Assembly (NCBI GenBank): GCA_045661345.1
Contig: JAZRFM010000015.1
Span: 97,629-161,628, forward strand
Direction: 5' to 3'
Length of the DNA: 64,000 bases
Source of the DNA: RUG12461 sp045661345
GTDB lineage: Bacteria > Bacillota > Clostridia > Lachnospirales > Lachnospiraceae
In this document: in pieces, positions 41,087 through 49,031 of the stretch
Layout of the letters: every line of letters starts with the position of its first letter
Position numbering within the stretch: position 1 is the stretch's first letter
Notes under the pieces: model-generated
Told to the model about the DNA's origin: nothing
Seen by the model: the letters and a program-made list of their open reading frames with translations, nothing else
Databases searched by the model: none
Translations under genes and position numbers: made by a program

Positions 41087-43921
41087 TCATGAAGATCCGG
41101 CGGGTCTGAGGAAATCCGACAACGACATTCCGGTTCCTTTTTTCTTCTGAGGCGAAGGGGCAATGGGGGGACGCTTCCGGGTTCCGTGCGGAGCACCCAT
41201 AAACTGCGACAGCTGGCTCTGTTTCGGTTCGGACAGCACCTCCGATAACTGCCGGGAAAGCTGTATCGCCCGGTCCTCCGCTCTCCGGACATCTTCCTCC
41301 AAACCCGCGATATTCCTCTGGGCGCTTTTAATCTCGCTCTGCAGAAGCCCATCTGCCTCCTCCAGAGCCTTGATCCTGTCTCTTTTTTCCTTTATCTGTT
41401 GATTCAGGGCTTCAATTCTGTGTTTGTTCTTGCGGCTTTTTTCTTCATTCGCGGCCTGAACCAGCTGATCCTCCAGTGGTCTCACTTCATTGCTGAGCAC
41501 GGTTTTCTCTCTGGCATTATTGCCCAGTATCAGCGCCGCTCTGTCGAGTTTTCCCTTCTCCATCTTTATCTGCGCCTGCAGATCCGGGGTCATTCCCCCC
41601 CTAATCAGGTCTCTTCGAAGCTTGTCACGCTGCTCCTCCTTGGTAGAGATGATCTCGGCGGCCGAATCCTCTGTTCTTCTGTTCCATGTACGAGCCTCAT
41701 AGCTTTCCACACTAAGAAGGCATCGGCGCTCCCTTGGGGTAAGCTTCAATTCTGTCTGCCTGTTCTCAAAAGCAACCTTCCGGGCATTGACAGCCTCTGC
41801 TTCCAGCGCTTCTTCCTCTTCTTTCTTTCTCTGTTTCTCCTGTGCCTGTCTCTGCTGTTCCTCCAGTCTCCTCTGTTCTTCCTCTTCCGCTTTTTTCTCC
41901 GCCCTTTTGTTTAATTCAGCTGCAATCTGGTTCTTAAGCACGGGGCCTATCGTACTCCTGGCCTGCTCACGGTCGAATTCCTCTTTCGGGATTTCTTGCC
42001 AGGAGACAACTGCCATCGGTCCGTTCTCATCGAATTTCGCCATGGAAAACGCGGACGCCCGGTTCGCAAACTCCCAGGGTGTCATATGATAGGCCTCATT
42101 CATCAGTTTTTCACGCTGTTCCACAAATGCGACCGCCTTGTTCAGAAACTGCCACTTCCCGGAAAGCTCCTCATAAGTATCCTTTCCGATCTCCCGCATC
42201 GCGTCAGTACAGCTCAGCACAGCAGATATGACGGTGCGCAGCTCTCTTGCCTTATTCCGGAATGACGGGAGTCCGCCGGTATCAAGAAATAAGTTTTCCT
42301 GATTTCTGGCTTCAAAAAGCTGTCTCGTGGTATTCACGGTCATAAACCTTGTAATATCGTCGTAAGCTCTGTCTATGGAAGTCATTTCACTTTCGATTGC
42401 CTGCTTTACGGCGGCTTTCCCGGCTTCCATATCACTTATGATCCTCAGGTTCTCAAGATGTCTCTTCATCTCTCCCTCTGTCACAATGTCGTAATCCGGA
42501 TCATACTGCATCTTCACAACCTGATGGTTGTCCGGCAAAACGCCATTTGGAAGCCGATGGTAAAGAAGCGCCAGATCCGTAAACAAAGGCTCCTTCAGAA
42601 GCGCATCCTGCTCCGGATGCTCAGAGATGACAGAATCGAGAGCTCTTGCTCCGTTTTCCCTCGCTTCCCTCGTTTTTTCGTCTCTTTTTTCGAACTCCTC
42701 CTGAATCTCATAACCCGTCATCGTCTGAAGCCGTTCCCGTTCCTCCCGGCTTAAGCCCGGCATCTCACTGAACACTGTGCCGATCGTTCCGTTTACTACG
42801 CCGATGCGGGCAGCCATGGGTTGTTCCCGGAGTTTTTTCGTCGAATCAAAACCCTTGATGTCCACGCCATATTGTTTCTTAAAAAGGCCGGCAAAGTCGG
42901 AAAGAGAGCCCGCATAGCTTGCTCTGTCCTCTTTCTTCATCAGAAGATACCTCACACACTGCTCCGCACCATTCGCATAGTATCGCAGCAGGGTTATATC
43001 TTTCTCCAGGGTCTCGATATAACTCTTGAGAGGTTTCCTTGCTTCCTTGTTCTGCGCCTGGCTGGCGCGCGCTTCCAGAAGTGCGATCCTATCCTGGCGT
43101 TTCCGGATCTCCAGAAGATAATGCCTCTGATCCGCATATGCTTTTTTTATGATCTTTCCATCCTCTGTTTCTTTCCCGCTGCTGTCCGTTATGCTTTCTT
43201 TGGAAAGCAGGTTTATGAGCTCATCCGGGATCTCGACGGAAGCCTTCTGCCTCATTTCGTTCTTATATTCTCCGGTTTTGGCAAAAGCCTCCGCCTGCGC
43301 CTTTCCAATGAGCCGCAGCCTGTTTTCGGGCACAGAATAAAAACGGTATTTTTCCACCGCCAGAACAAGATGCTTCTTCGTTTTCTCCGAAGGGCTCTTC
43401 TGTTCCTTTCTGATCGTAGTGATCAGATCATCGATCACGGAGAGGTATTCTTTGTTGAAGGCGTTCTCTCCCTGCATCAGCACGTCCGTCCCCGCTCCGG
43501 TCCTGATGGCTCCCTCAAGCTGCTGCTTCTGACCGGAAAGCTGAACAAGGTCGATTCCGGTCAGATCAGGATATCGTCCGTTGCTCCTTTTCAGAGCTTC
43601 CTCCTCCTGTTTATCCGTTTTTTCCTGATAGCATTCCTGTTTTCTTCGAAAATCCAGATCCTCCTGCAGCGCTCCGGCAGAATGGATCCTGTCCGCCTGC
43701 CTCCTCAAGGATGCGTCCCTCTGCATCTGATGTATGCGGGAGGTTCCATTCAGATTGAACTCGTACTCTCTGGATACATGATATATATTTTCGTAAAAAT
43801 CGGTCTCATGCTGATTCAGGGCTTTCTCGGAAAGCAGGTCGCTCATGGCAGGCATGGTAAATGCGCTTTTTTCAGCTTCTTTTTTCAATGCCTTACGGAA
43901 TTGTTCATTTACTTCACTCAT
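41087..43921 (-). CDS. Large coiled-coil protein of unknown function
   Basis: 944 residues, no signal peptide or membrane segment. Highly charged and largely helical; a dense Glu/Arg/Lys coiled coil at about 655-710 (AEKKAEEEEQRRLEEQQRQA-type) and a second at about 790-900. The C-terminus ends in a Pro/Lys tail and SLSDFLRPAGSS. No catalytic motif is visible and I recognise no family. Starts in a 4-nt overlap with the GNAT-like gene, so it is translated with it. A scaffold or secreted effector are both possible; neither is shown. Confidence 0.75.
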   Translation of the reverse strand: MSEVNEQFRKALKKEAEKSAFTMPAMSDLLSEKALNQHETDFYENIYHVSREYEFNLNGTSRIHQMQRDASLRRQADRIHSAGALQEDLDFRRKQECYQEKTDKQEEEALKRSNGRYPDLTGIDLVQLSGQKQQLEGAIRTGAGTDVLMQGENAFNKEYLSVIDDLITTIRKEQKSPSEKTKKHLVLAVEKYRFYSVPENRLRLIGKAQAEAFAKTGEYKNEMRQKASVEIPDELINLLSKESITDSSGKETEDGKIIKKAYADQRHYLLEIRKRQDRIALLEARASQAQNKEARKPLKSYIETLEKDITLLRYYANGAEQCVRYLLMKKEDRASYAGSLSDFAGLFKKQYGVDIKGFDSTKKLREQPMAARIGVVNGTIGTVFSEMPGLSREERERLQTMTGYEIQEEFEKRDEKTREARENGARALDSVISEHPEQDALLKEPLFTDLALLYHRLPNGVLPDNHQVVKMQYDPDYDIVTEGEMKRHLENLRIISDMEAGKAAVKQAIESEMTSIDRAYDDITRFMTVNTTRQLFEARNQENLFLDTGGLPSFRNKARELRTVISAVLSCTDAMREIGKDTYEELSGKWQFLNKAVAFVEQREKLMNEAYHMTPWEFANRASAFSMAKFDENGPMAVVSWQEIPKEEFDREQARSTIGPVLKNQIAAELNKRAEKKAEEEEQRRLEEQQRQAQEKQRKKEEEEALEAEAVNARKVAFENRQTELKLTPRERRCLLSVESYEARTWNRRTEDSAAEIISTKEEQRDKLRRDLIRGGMTPDLQAQIKMEKGKLDRAALILGNNAREKTVLSNEVRPLEDQLVQAANEEKSRKNKHRIEALNQQIKEKRDRIKALEEADGLLQSEIKSAQRNIAGLEEDVRRAEDRAIQLSRQLSEVLSEPKQSQLSQFMGAPHGTRKRPPIAPSPQKKKGTGMSLSDFLRPAGSS

Positions 43922-44820
43922 TCGGTTTCCTCCCTTGTGTTTGAAAAGCCGTATCTCCTGAAGTCCTCAGAGGTTCCGTCTCCGGCAGGAAACAGAATCG
44001 AAGCCCGGACCTGTTCTCCTGCCTCAGCCTCCGGCACCAGTTTTTTCAGCAGGGATTCGACATTCTGATCCAGAACCGCGCATCTTACCGGCGTCTCCGG
44101 CACATATTTCCCTTCTGCCGCAAGCTTTGCGTATCGGAGCAGAGCCATCGTACACACAGGGTTTTCCGCAAAGAGCAGAGAGAGTACCAGCGCATCCTCC
44201 TCTTCCTTCACCAGAATCAGTCCCTTTGGCATATCCTGATCCATGAAAACACCGCTGATACGCGCTTCATAAGCGTCCCAATCCAGAGAACGACCTGCCG
44301 GCACAGGCGTCTCATACTCCGCCATCTGCCTTAACATCAGGTTTTTCCCGTTCTGATCCAGATTCTTTAGCGGAATCACATTTCGAAGCCCCTCGTACCC
44401 ATAGTTTTCAAAGCTGTCATCGATATCGGAGAGTGTGAATTCGTATACCTTCCCAGGCTCCGGTGCCAGGTTAAAGGCATCCTCCGGGAAAAAATCCGCC
44501 ATACCGGAATCCTTCGGGAAGACCGATACCACTCCGCGGATCCCTTCTGTCATAGACGCATTCTGGACGGCTCTCCTTACCAGGTCGATCCCATAATCCG
44601 TAAAAGCATAGGGTGCTGTCGTGTCAACCCATTCGATCTCCAGATAATCCCCTCTGCGTCGGTACAGCACCACCCCGACAATGCCGTCTGTCTCCTTCTC
44701 CGTATCCATCGTAAAAAAGCCGGACAGCCCCTGCGCAGAAAGCCTTTCCCTGAACACCTCCGGGATCAGCGGCATCAGCACCGGCAGCTCCTTTTCCGTG
44801 ATAACCTGATCAAGATACAC
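43918..44820 (-). CDS. Tandem GNAT-like protein 1
   Basis: 300 residues, probably two degenerate GNAT folds (about 1-160 and 165-295). The first half has GVVLYRRRGDYLEIEWVDT and RRAVQNASMTEGIRGVVSVF; the boundary carries the KVYEFTLSDI strand shared with its neighbour. No clear acetyl-CoA loop (Q/RxxGxG/A) is visible, so catalysis is doubtful. GTG start with AAAGGAG. Paralog of the upstream gene; both precede the coiled-coil gene. Confidence 0.6.
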   Translation of the reverse strand: MYLDQVITEKELPVLMPLIPEVFRERLSAQGLSGFFTMDTEKETDGIVGVVLYRRRGDYLEIEWVDTTAPYAFTDYGIDLVRRAVQNASMTEGIRGVVSVFPKDSGMADFFPEDAFNLAPEPGKVYEFTLSDIDDSFENYGYEGLRNVIPLKNLDQNGKNLMLRQMAEYETPVPAGRSLDWDAYEARISGVFMDQDMPKGLILVKEEEDALVLSLLFAENPVCTMALLRYAKLAAEGKYVPETPVRCAVLDQNVESLLKKLVPEAEAGEQVRASILFPAGDGTSEDFRRYGFSNTREETE

Positions 44821-44847
44821 TTTTCGTTTTTCTCCTTTCGCGTAAAG

Positions 44848-45702
44848 CTAAAACCAGTAAACTCCCTCCAGCATTTTCCCGCGCACAGCGCCCGGAACCA
44901 TTCGCTCCACGATCATTCCCGTCCTGTTTAATACTACGGGAACAAGGATTTTCTGGCCGGGCCCGTACTTTTTTTCCAACCGTAAGAATGCGTTTCCCAG
45001 CATAGCAGCCAGCGCCGTTTTATGCGCTGTATAGGCACAGGCGATCACGAGATATTCTCCTTTTCTGGAAAAGAGAAGCATTCCGCAGGGCTCGCCGGCG
45101 TTCACGCAAATCAGACTGTCCTCTGAAATATAATCATTCCAGTTCAGATAAAGATCCACAGGAACCGGCCTGTCATCCTTCTGCACCATGCTTTCACATG
45201 CCACGAGAAGTGCCGGATCTGCGGCTGAAACCGCCCTGCACGTCAGAGACTTTGCGGCCTTTTTCAGGAATTCCTTTTCTTTTACCTGCTCAAGGGAAAA
45301 CTCATAAAGGTTGTCATAGGTCACGCGACATTCAAAACCGCTCATCATCAGGCTGTAGCGAAATTCGTCCGGATCCTCGAGCTCGTCGATATGTATTTCC
45401 AGAAATGCTCCCTTCAGTCGATTCTGATTGCGGAGATTTTCCGTCCGGAGTAGATAACGTAAAAGACGTGCCCTTTCCATCGGCAGAACTTTTTCGCGAA
45501 AATATTTGAGCCAGACCAGCACCTGCCAATCTTCCAGGGAATATGTGATATATACCGCTTCCGGGATTTCTTCCCCACCTGCGGCGTGGTAGATCAGCCC
45601 GGCGTATAATTTGCCCGTTTTCAGCAAATCCATATAGGCATCCGGGATCTGGTTTTCATAATCAGGGAGCTCTTTTTTCTCGATCCTTTTATTCTGAAGC
45701 AT
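44848..45702 (-). CDS. Tandem GNAT-like protein 2
   Basis: 284 residues with the same architecture as the next gene: an N-half with AVYITYSLEDWQVLVWLKYF, a boundary strand NLYEFSLEQV, then LYLNWNDYISEDSLICVNAGEPCGMLLFSRKGEYLVIACAYT. ATG at 45702 chosen because AAGGGGG lies 6 nt upstream. First gene of the operon, behind its own promoter. Function unknown; the acetyl-CoA loop is not obvious. Confidence 0.6.
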   Translation of the reverse strand: MLQNKRIEKKELPDYENQIPDAYMDLLKTGKLYAGLIYHAAGGEEIPEAVYITYSLEDWQVLVWLKYFREKVLPMERARLLRYLLRTENLRNQNRLKGAFLEIHIDELEDPDEFRYSLMMSGFECRVTYDNLYEFSLEQVKEKEFLKKAAKSLTCRAVSAADPALLVACESMVQKDDRPVPVDLYLNWNDYISEDSLICVNAGEPCGMLLFSRKGEYLVIACAYTAHKTALAAMLGNAFLRLEKKYGPGQKILVPVVLNRTGMIVERMVPGAVRGKMLEGVYWF

Positions 45703-45731
45703 GATCGCCCCCTTTTTCACATCTTTCCGTA

Positions 45732-45760
45732 AAGATATGCTTTAGACCTTTCTAGTGTAA
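45732..45760 (-). promoter_or_regulatory. Predicted promoter of the GNAT-like/coiled-coil operon
   Basis: Minus strand TTACAC (45755-45760), 17-bp spacer, TATCTT (45732-45737). Confidence 0.5.
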
Positions 45761-45871
45761 CTCAAAAACGTTGAAATATCAAGGAAAGTTCCTGCTTTTC
45801 GTTGTCTGAAAAAAGTGCACAGCCTGCATCTTGATGGCCGCCGAAGACGGAGTCAGGGGTCCATACCCATA

Positions 45872-45926
45872 TCAAAAAGAATCCTCAGGCCCCTATTCAT
45901 ATCAGGAGCTTGAGGATTCTTTTTGA
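45872..45926. terminator. Strong bidirectional terminator
   Basis: A 16-bp stem, TCAAAAAGAATCCTCA with TGAGGATTCTTTTTGA, around a 23-nt loop. It ends the oxidoreductase gene and insulates the accessory operon. Confidence 0.85.
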
Positions 45927-45962
45927 TTGGTTATCAGTTGGCAGCACCGGATAGTCTGCTCA

Positions 45963-46571
45963 CTACGCCGGGGGAACCGTCATGGCCGCGATGATCTCCT
46001 CGGTTTTCTTTAAAGCGGCTTCCGCATCATTTCCTTCCATATCGAGACCCACGGCACCGATGCATTGCGTATCCTTCACGCCAAACATCAGGCGTGTCAG
46101 GGATTTCACGTACTCATAGCCGAGGTTCAGGTTACCGACCTTTCCACCGGAGGTCATGACATAATAAAGCATCTGTGCATGGCAGAGACCTTCCGGTTCT
46201 CCGGTTTCTTTGTAACGGAAGGTGATGCCGTTCACACAGATGTGCTCAAAATACATCTTAAGGATCGCCGGGAAAGACAAATCCCAATAAGGTGCCGCGA
46301 TAACGATAATATCCGCCTTCGAGAACTCCTCGGCATAAAAATACTCCGGATCATCAAAGGATTTTTTCTCGGTCGCTCTGTCTCTCCGTACCAGGTCAGA
46401 GTCATGGAGGGGTCTCAGCCCCCGTTCCTCCTCTTTGAGCACAAGCTCACGAATCTTGCTGCCGCCGTTATGCGCATAGCATTCCGTCAAACGCCCGAGA
46501 AGCGCATCCGCCAGACGTTTCGTACGGGATTTGTGTCGTACGCAGGCGTTAATAAACAATATCTTTTTCAT
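45963..46571 (-). CDS. Flavodoxin-fold NAD(P)H-dependent oxidoreductase (azoreductase/MdaB-like)
   Basis: 202 residues. Flavodoxin_2 fold: KKILFINACVRHKSRTKRLADALL at the N-terminus (FMN phosphate loop) and ADIIVIAAPYWDLSFPAILKMYFEHICVNGITFRYKETG, the conserved block of FMN-dependent NADH azoreductase/quinone reductases. Cytoplasmic; natural substrate unknown. Only a weak ribosome site (AAAGAG). Follows lon on the same strand with 65 nt between. Confidence 0.85.
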   Translation of the reverse strand: MKKILFINACVRHKSRTKRLADALLGRLTECYAHNGGSKIRELVLKEEERGLRPLHDSDLVRRDRATEKKSFDDPEYFYAEEFSKADIIVIAAPYWDLSFPAILKMYFEHICVNGITFRYKETGEPEGLCHAQMLYYVMTSGGKVGNLNLGYEYVKSLTRLMFGVKDTQCIGAVGLDMEGNDAEAALKKTEEIIAAMTVPPA

Positions 46572-46636
46572 AAAAATTTACTCTTTTCTTTTATACACCT
46601 TTCTCTATTGTACTCATTTTCAGGGAAAAGAAAAGA

Positions 46637-48928
46637 TTAAACTTTTTTTGCGGATTTCCTTTTATTTCCTACTACTTCCAGCACCTGATCCACATTCTTC
46701 ACCGGAAGAATCGTCAATTTGCTCTTTACTTCTTCCGGTACATCGTCCAGATCCCGCACATTTTCCTCCGGAATCAGGATCTTCTTTAATCCGGCGCGCT
46801 GTGCTGCCATCAATTTCTCCGGAAGGCCGCCGATGGGAAGCACCACTCCCCGTAAAGATACCTCGCCTGTCATACCGAATTCCGGACTGACTGCCCGGTT
46901 TGTGGCCAGTGATGCCAGGGCTGTAGTCATAGTGATCCCTGCAGAAGGACCGTCTTTTGGAACCGCACCCTCCGGAACATGAATATGAATATCATTTTTT
47001 TCAAATAATCTGGCCTTTTCCGGGTACATGGACTTCACCAGGCTCACCGCAATCTGGGCCGATTCCTTCATCACATCTCCCAGCTGCCCCGTGACAGTGA
47101 TCTTACCGGATCCTTTGGTAAACATCGTTTCCACAAAGAGGATTTCTCCTCCGGCCTGTGTCCAGGCAAGACCCGTCACAATGCCCGGTTTTTTCTCCTC
47201 CAGCACACGATCATGACGCATGGGCTGCTGATCCAGAAACTCCCGCAATCTTGACGGTCCTACGGTGATGGACTTGCGTTCTCCTTTTACCAGCTTCACC
47301 GCTGCCACGCGGCACAGCGTATCCAGCCGTTTTTTCAGACCCCGGACACCGGCTTCCGCCGTATAATCCGCGATGATCTTCTCAATCGCTTCCTCTGTGA
47401 CTTTCAGATTACGCACTTTGATTCCCATCTCATGCATCGCCCTGGGTAAAAGATGTTTCCGTGCAATACTGTGCTTTTCTACCGCTGTATATCCCGGAAA
47501 GCGGATAATCTCCATCCTGTTCAACAGCGGTTCCGGGATGGTATCGGTGGTATTTGCGGTACATACGAACAGTACATTGCTCAGATCATAGGGAACATTC
47601 ATGTAATGATCCGTAAAGGTATTATTCTGCTCCGGATCCAGAACCTCCAATAATGCACTGGAGGGATCTCCGTTGTAATCCCTGCTCAGTTTATCCACTT
47701 CATCCAGTACCATCACCGGATTTGCGGAGCCGCTCTTTTTCACACCGTCCATGATCCTTCCCGGCATTGCACCGATATAAGTGCGCCGGTGCCCCCGGAT
47801 CTCCGCTTCATCTCTCACACCGCCGAGACTGACACGAACATATTTCCGGTGTAACGCCTTTGCAATACTCTGGCCGATACTGGTCTTCCCTGTGCCGGGT
47901 GCGCCCACAAAGAGAAGAATAGAGCCGGACTGGCATTTCTTCAGATTCATCACGGCAATCTGCTGTAATACTCGATTCTTCACCTTTTTCAGACCGTAAT
48001 GATCTTCATCCAGGATCTTTTCCGCTTTCTCCAGGTCTATTTCCTGCTGTTCCTCTGATTTCCAGGAAAGGCCTGTCACAAAATCCAGGTAATCATAGAG
48101 CATGCCATATTCATGGCTATTCTCTCCCTCCTGTTTCATACGGTTCAGAACCTTCTCCGCTTCTCCCCGGGCTGTATCGTTCATCTCCGATTCTGCGATC
48201 AGCTTTTCAAACTTCCGGACATCCGAGACGTTTTCCGGATGCATTTCATCCAGTTCTTTTTGCAGAAATTCCATCTGCTTCCGGATCGCATCCTCACGAT
48301 AAAGCTTTTCGTTCGATTCTTCCTGCGCGTTAGCCGCTTCCGTACTGATTTTGAGCATCTCGAGGGATTCGTAAAGGATTTTTTCCATGAGATCTGTACG
48401 TTCCGCAATAGAATCCGTTGCTACGATCTCATATTTTTCCTCATTCGTTACAGGAAGCTGATAGCTGATGGTTGCAATCATCTCGCTCATGGTCTTCCAC
48501 TGCATAATATAATTACGCGCCATCAGACCCCAGCGGGAGCCGGAAATGAAGTGCAGGTATGCGTTTTTGACGTTCTCATACCTTGCTGCCTGTTCCTCAT
48601 CCGACAGATCCTCGATATCCGGTCGTTCTTCAACCGTAACCTTAATCTCTCCCTGCTTCATGCGGATATTCCTGACATTCAACCGCTCTGTCGCATAAAT
48701 GCCAATATTTCCGTCCTTGTCGATCCCTTCCACCTTACCCGCAATGCCGATACGATAGAAATCCTTCGCCGTGATATCAGAGCGCTTTTTATCCTCCTTC
48801 AGCATCAAAAAGACGACTTCTTCGCCTTCCGCCGCGTTTTTCTTCACATGCTCACTGAAATACTCTCCGGAAAAGTAGAAAGTGACATTCGGTACGATGA
48901 TGATATTGTAAAAAGGCACTACTATCAT
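46637..48928 (-). CDS. lon: ATP-dependent protease Lon
   Basis: 763 residues. N-terminal substrate-binding LAN domain (about 1-190), coiled-coil helices, AAA+ module with Walker A GAPGTGKTS and VMVLDEVDKLS, and a C-terminal peptidase domain with the catalytic Ser in PKDGPSAGI and Lys in the following GEVSLRGVVLPIGGLPEKLMAA. Degrades damaged and short-lived proteins. GGAG before the ATG. A perfect CIRCE operator between promoter and ribosome site puts it under HrcA heat-shock control. Confidence 0.97.
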   Translation of the reverse strand: MIVVPFYNIIIVPNVTFYFSGEYFSEHVKKNAAEGEEVVFLMLKEDKKRSDITAKDFYRIGIAGKVEGIDKDGNIGIYATERLNVRNIRMKQGEIKVTVEERPDIEDLSDEEQAARYENVKNAYLHFISGSRWGLMARNYIMQWKTMSEMIATISYQLPVTNEEKYEIVATDSIAERTDLMEKILYESLEMLKISTEAANAQEESNEKLYREDAIRKQMEFLQKELDEMHPENVSDVRKFEKLIAESEMNDTARGEAEKVLNRMKQEGENSHEYGMLYDYLDFVTGLSWKSEEQQEIDLEKAEKILDEDHYGLKKVKNRVLQQIAVMNLKKCQSGSILLFVGAPGTGKTSIGQSIAKALHRKYVRVSLGGVRDEAEIRGHRRTYIGAMPGRIMDGVKKSGSANPVMVLDEVDKLSRDYNGDPSSALLEVLDPEQNNTFTDHYMNVPYDLSNVLFVCTANTTDTIPEPLLNRMEIIRFPGYTAVEKHSIARKHLLPRAMHEMGIKVRNLKVTEEAIEKIIADYTAEAGVRGLKKRLDTLCRVAAVKLVKGERKSITVGPSRLREFLDQQPMRHDRVLEEKKPGIVTGLAWTQAGGEILFVETMFTKGSGKITVTGQLGDVMKESAQIAVSLVKSMYPEKARLFEKNDIHIHVPEGAVPKDGPSAGITMTTALASLATNRAVSPEFGMTGEVSLRGVVLPIGGLPEKLMAAQRAGLKKILIPEENVRDLDDVPEEVKSKLTILPVKNVDQVLEVVGNKRKSAKKV

Positions 48929-48946
48929 TCTTTTCTCCTTTCCTTG

Positions 48947-48973
48947 TTAGCACTCAGTCTCTTAGAGTGCTAG
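48947..48973. promoter_or_regulatory. CIRCE operator (HrcA binding site)
   Basis: TTAGCACTC, 9 nt, GAGTGCTAG: 17 of 18 conserved positions match TTAGCACTC-N9-GAGTGCTAA. Lies just downstream of the lon -10. Confidence 0.95.
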
Positions 48974-48980
48974 TATTTAT

Positions 48981-49008
48981 ATTATAAACCCTTTCTTTGC
49001 AGTGTCAA
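48981..49008 (-). promoter_or_regulatory. Promoter of lon
   Basis: Minus strand consensus TTGACA (49003-49008), 16-bp spacer, consensus TATAAT (48981-48986); start expected at the CIRCE edge. Confidence 0.85.
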
Positions 49009-49025
49009 GAAAAAAACGTTATAAT
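48997..49025 (+). promoter_or_regulatory. Leaderless promoter of the GH-like lipoprotein gene
   Basis: TTGCAG (48997-49002), 17-bp spacer, TATAAT (49020-49025), 6 nt to the ATG. Overlaps the lon -35, so the two promoters share DNA. Confidence 0.65.
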
Positions 49026-49031
49026 CAGTAC

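Noticed and set aside
42821..44068. 415-codon plus-strand frame opposite the coiled-coil gene
   Set aside because: No ribosome site; Phe/Leu-rich antisense of a Glu/Lys-rich gene.
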